From Alentia gelatinosa (lineage: Eukaryota; Annelida; Polychaeta; Phyllodocida; Polynoidae): 64,000 nt of DNA. The stretch covers positions 44,785,718-44,849,717 of the forward strand of contig OX465590.1 of assembly GCA_950022655.1 (NCBI GenBank), read 5' to 3'. The notes under the pieces were generated by a model. The model saw only the letters and a list, made by a program, of their open reading frames with translations, did no database searches and was not told the DNA's origin. The position numbers and the translations under genes were made by a program. Positions within the stretch are counted from its first letter, which is position 1. Every line of letters starts with the position of its first letter. Shown in pieces: positions 61,841-64,000 of the stretch.

Positions 61841-64000
61841 CACTGACTGTGGTCCAAGTGGTTCTGGGGTCTGTTTGATAATCTAGGATGTTACATGACT
61901 CCCCTTTTCTGTATGTCATAGAGGCCCACAGATCATGTATTCCACTGTGATGGAATTACAAAAGGACACCAGATGGGCAGATTCAAGCCCAGATATCACA
62001 ATATAAATATAAAAGGGTATGGTAAATGTGTGACAGTTTCGTTCAGTATAATTCCGTCAGGTTTTAGAATTTTACTTGATGCATTTGGTCAATTTGCGCA
62101 TGTGCAGCACTGCAGCAACTATGAAATTTGGAATGACAATAGTACAATTGGTCAGAAAAAGGTACAAGAAATTGTATGCATGTGTGATATATCAAGATGC
62201 TTTTGACTGACTGCCTGTGTCACGTTTACCGAGGAATTCATGAGATGTGGGTCAACTTTATTCAACACTTATGGATGTATGTCAAATATCATCGACAATG
62301 TATAGAATTCTCCTGTGTATACCTTCCGATATTTCATCGGAAAGGTACAATAATCTGACGGTGGTACTAAATGCAATAATCGGCAGGTGTAAACGCAGCC
62401 TAGAAGGTCAATCTCAGGTCACGAGGTTATTGAAGAGTGATGGTTGCTTCCGGGTGAGATCCACTCTCCCAGCAGATCTTCTGTGGCTCTAGCACTTACT
62501 AATCTCTGCCTTAAACCAACGCTGGTTCCCCGATATCCACAAAAAACTTTTCAGATTCAAAACAGGGTAACTGTCAGAAGTTATGAAAATCAATCAACTC
62601 ATATATCATTAGTAGGGAAATACTGTAATTGTTAAATGAGCTTCACAGGCAATCCAGCTGTCTCTTTTTCAGCTCTAAACCACTTTATAATGTGAATCCA
62701 CAGTTGATCATACCACCCCTTTGAATGAACACATGTGTTATGTTGACAAAGGAAGCCCTGCAACTCAAGAGCTTCTTTCCACTGAATAAAGTAACTATGT
62801 CTGGTTTGATAAAACATTTAACACAATTGAGTATATATTATCTACCATATAGATATACATGTGCATCTCTATTTACAAGTAAAACACAAAATAATCCTCA
62901 ATGTGTTCAGAAGTTAGGGTATTTGAAAAACTGGCATATGGGGCAGATTTTGCCCCAAAAAGGTAGGTCGGTGCAGAATAGACTGGTTCCCTGTCCCAAT
63001 AAAATATGGGACTGGTAACACCCAGTTATAAACAAATTTGAACTTTTGCTGGTTCCCCGCTTATTTGCGTGGCAAGTATTATCAGCAGAACCTCTCTCCC
63101 ACTCTCCCAGGATGAGGCTGCCTCTTTTCCTTATGAGGTTGCCCAAATACCTTATTTCTACTTGTTTATAATAAAGGATGATATGAAATGAAGTACTATC
63201 ATCCTTTTAAAAGATAATTTATTAGAATGTTTCTCTAAAAACCAGCGCAGTACTAGGAGAACACTATTATGTCTGTGAACGAGGCGTATCTTCTATTGCG
63301 TCTCAAACCCACCGCTGTTGCGACCACTAATGGAGAGAACTGGGTGTCGGCACGGTGAAAATTCCCGCGCTCTGTCTGTCTACCCTTGTTTTCGTTGTCG
63401 CTGATTGGTCGAGGCGTGCACGTGACCCTCGAGCAGTGTTGCGGTTGGTCGAGCGTCAGAGTGCGCTCTGTTGTACTCGTTCATACGGCGATGTCGAGTA
63501 TGGGGCTCTGTGTGTCATTCCACACAGGTCCTATGGGGATCTAACCGAGTAGAACCCCTTACTATGGGATAAACCAAGTTTCCCAAACCCAGTAAGTATC
63601 ACTCACTGGGAGGATGCCCCTCAGATGGTGTTATTTGCGGTTTTGACTGATGTCATCATGTCTGACTGACAGCAGTGAAGTCTACCCTGAACGGCCAGCG
63701 TCAGGGTGTATGTAGCGAGGGGAAATCACCCTCGATTTCTCTCGTGGTTTCGACTGTTATCCAGTCTCGTCAGGCAAAATTGTGGTGGGTACTCTTCTGT
63801 GGTCTTTCTCACGGTCACGGTCAAATTTTTTCCTACCACGGAGAACTAACGTGATCCATTCGAACGAAAAGATTCTAACATATAGGAGAACACTATTACC
63901 CATGATGCGCCAGAAAAATGGAGGCGTTACCCATAATGCACCAAAAAATAGTGGGCGTTACTTGGCCTATAATGTGAGTGAGCGCATGGGCTTCTGGGCT
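61841..64000. other. Right edge of window, no gene recognised
   Basis: Short open frames at 61973, 62247, 62725 and 63355 show no domain. Positions 63890-63960 contain two copies of TTACCCATRATGCRCCARAA. The sequence from 63280 on is less AT-rich, but no exon can be supported. Confidence 0.35.

Overview
The window is eukaryotic nuclear DNA with one host gene in seven spliced coding exons, long AT-rich introns and a dense load of repeats. The exon set matches the C-terminal part of SLC33A1, the acetyl-CoA transporter of the ER membrane. Two Ty3/Gypsy LTR retrotransposons, tRNA-derived SINEs ending in GGACGTTAAAC-(CAAA)n, RNase H-bearing LINE fragments and many fold-back elements together suggest a lophotrochozoan, most likely a mollusc. 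The species cannot be named from sequence alone.

Layout. Positions 1-4541 hold dispersed hairpin elements, including a pogo-like MITE nested in an older repeat, and a 90-bp array that runs into the first recognised exon. Positions 4542-17428 hold SLC33A1 exons on the + strand (4542-4696, 7476-7669, 10050-10234, 11069-11189, 12364-12472, 16325-16425, 17261-17428), all with GT-AG borders and matching phases. The N-terminal exons were not found and probably lie left of the window. Positions 17429-30051 hold the 3' UTR with a 27-bp array, hairpin MITEs, a 35-bp array, SINE arrays and intergenic DNA. Positions 30052-35078 are a nearly intact, young Gypsy element on the + strand. Positions 35079-49211 hold hairpin elements, a CGACACAC fold-back cluster, two SINE arrays on the - strand and a 77-bp array. 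Positions 49212-53963 are a second, older Gypsy element on the - strand. Positions 53964-64000 hold a LINE remnant on the - strand, a G-rich 20-bp array, a 1-kb inverted repeat and otherwise featureless DNA.

Three themes stand out. First, tandem arrays in and around SLC33A1 repeatedly include the gene's own splice sites. One array carries about 14 upstream copies of an exon's acceptor, another repeats an acceptor plus exon start, and the end of one exon with its donor is present three times. Second, one SINE family, itself expanded internally by 92-bp units, shares its 3' tail with an RNase H-type LINE remnant in the same window, which suggests a mobilising partner. Third, a family of composite hairpin elements recurs at least ten times. 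It has a module bounded by inverted TTATCYYACCCC ends and a hairpin with an ACTCGGCTTCGCCT-like apex. The - strand Gypsy element separates gag from pol by UGA followed by CUAG, a known readthrough context.

Nothing here is a convincing new enzymatic or defence system. The strongest novelty candidates are the splice-site arrays and the composite hairpin family.
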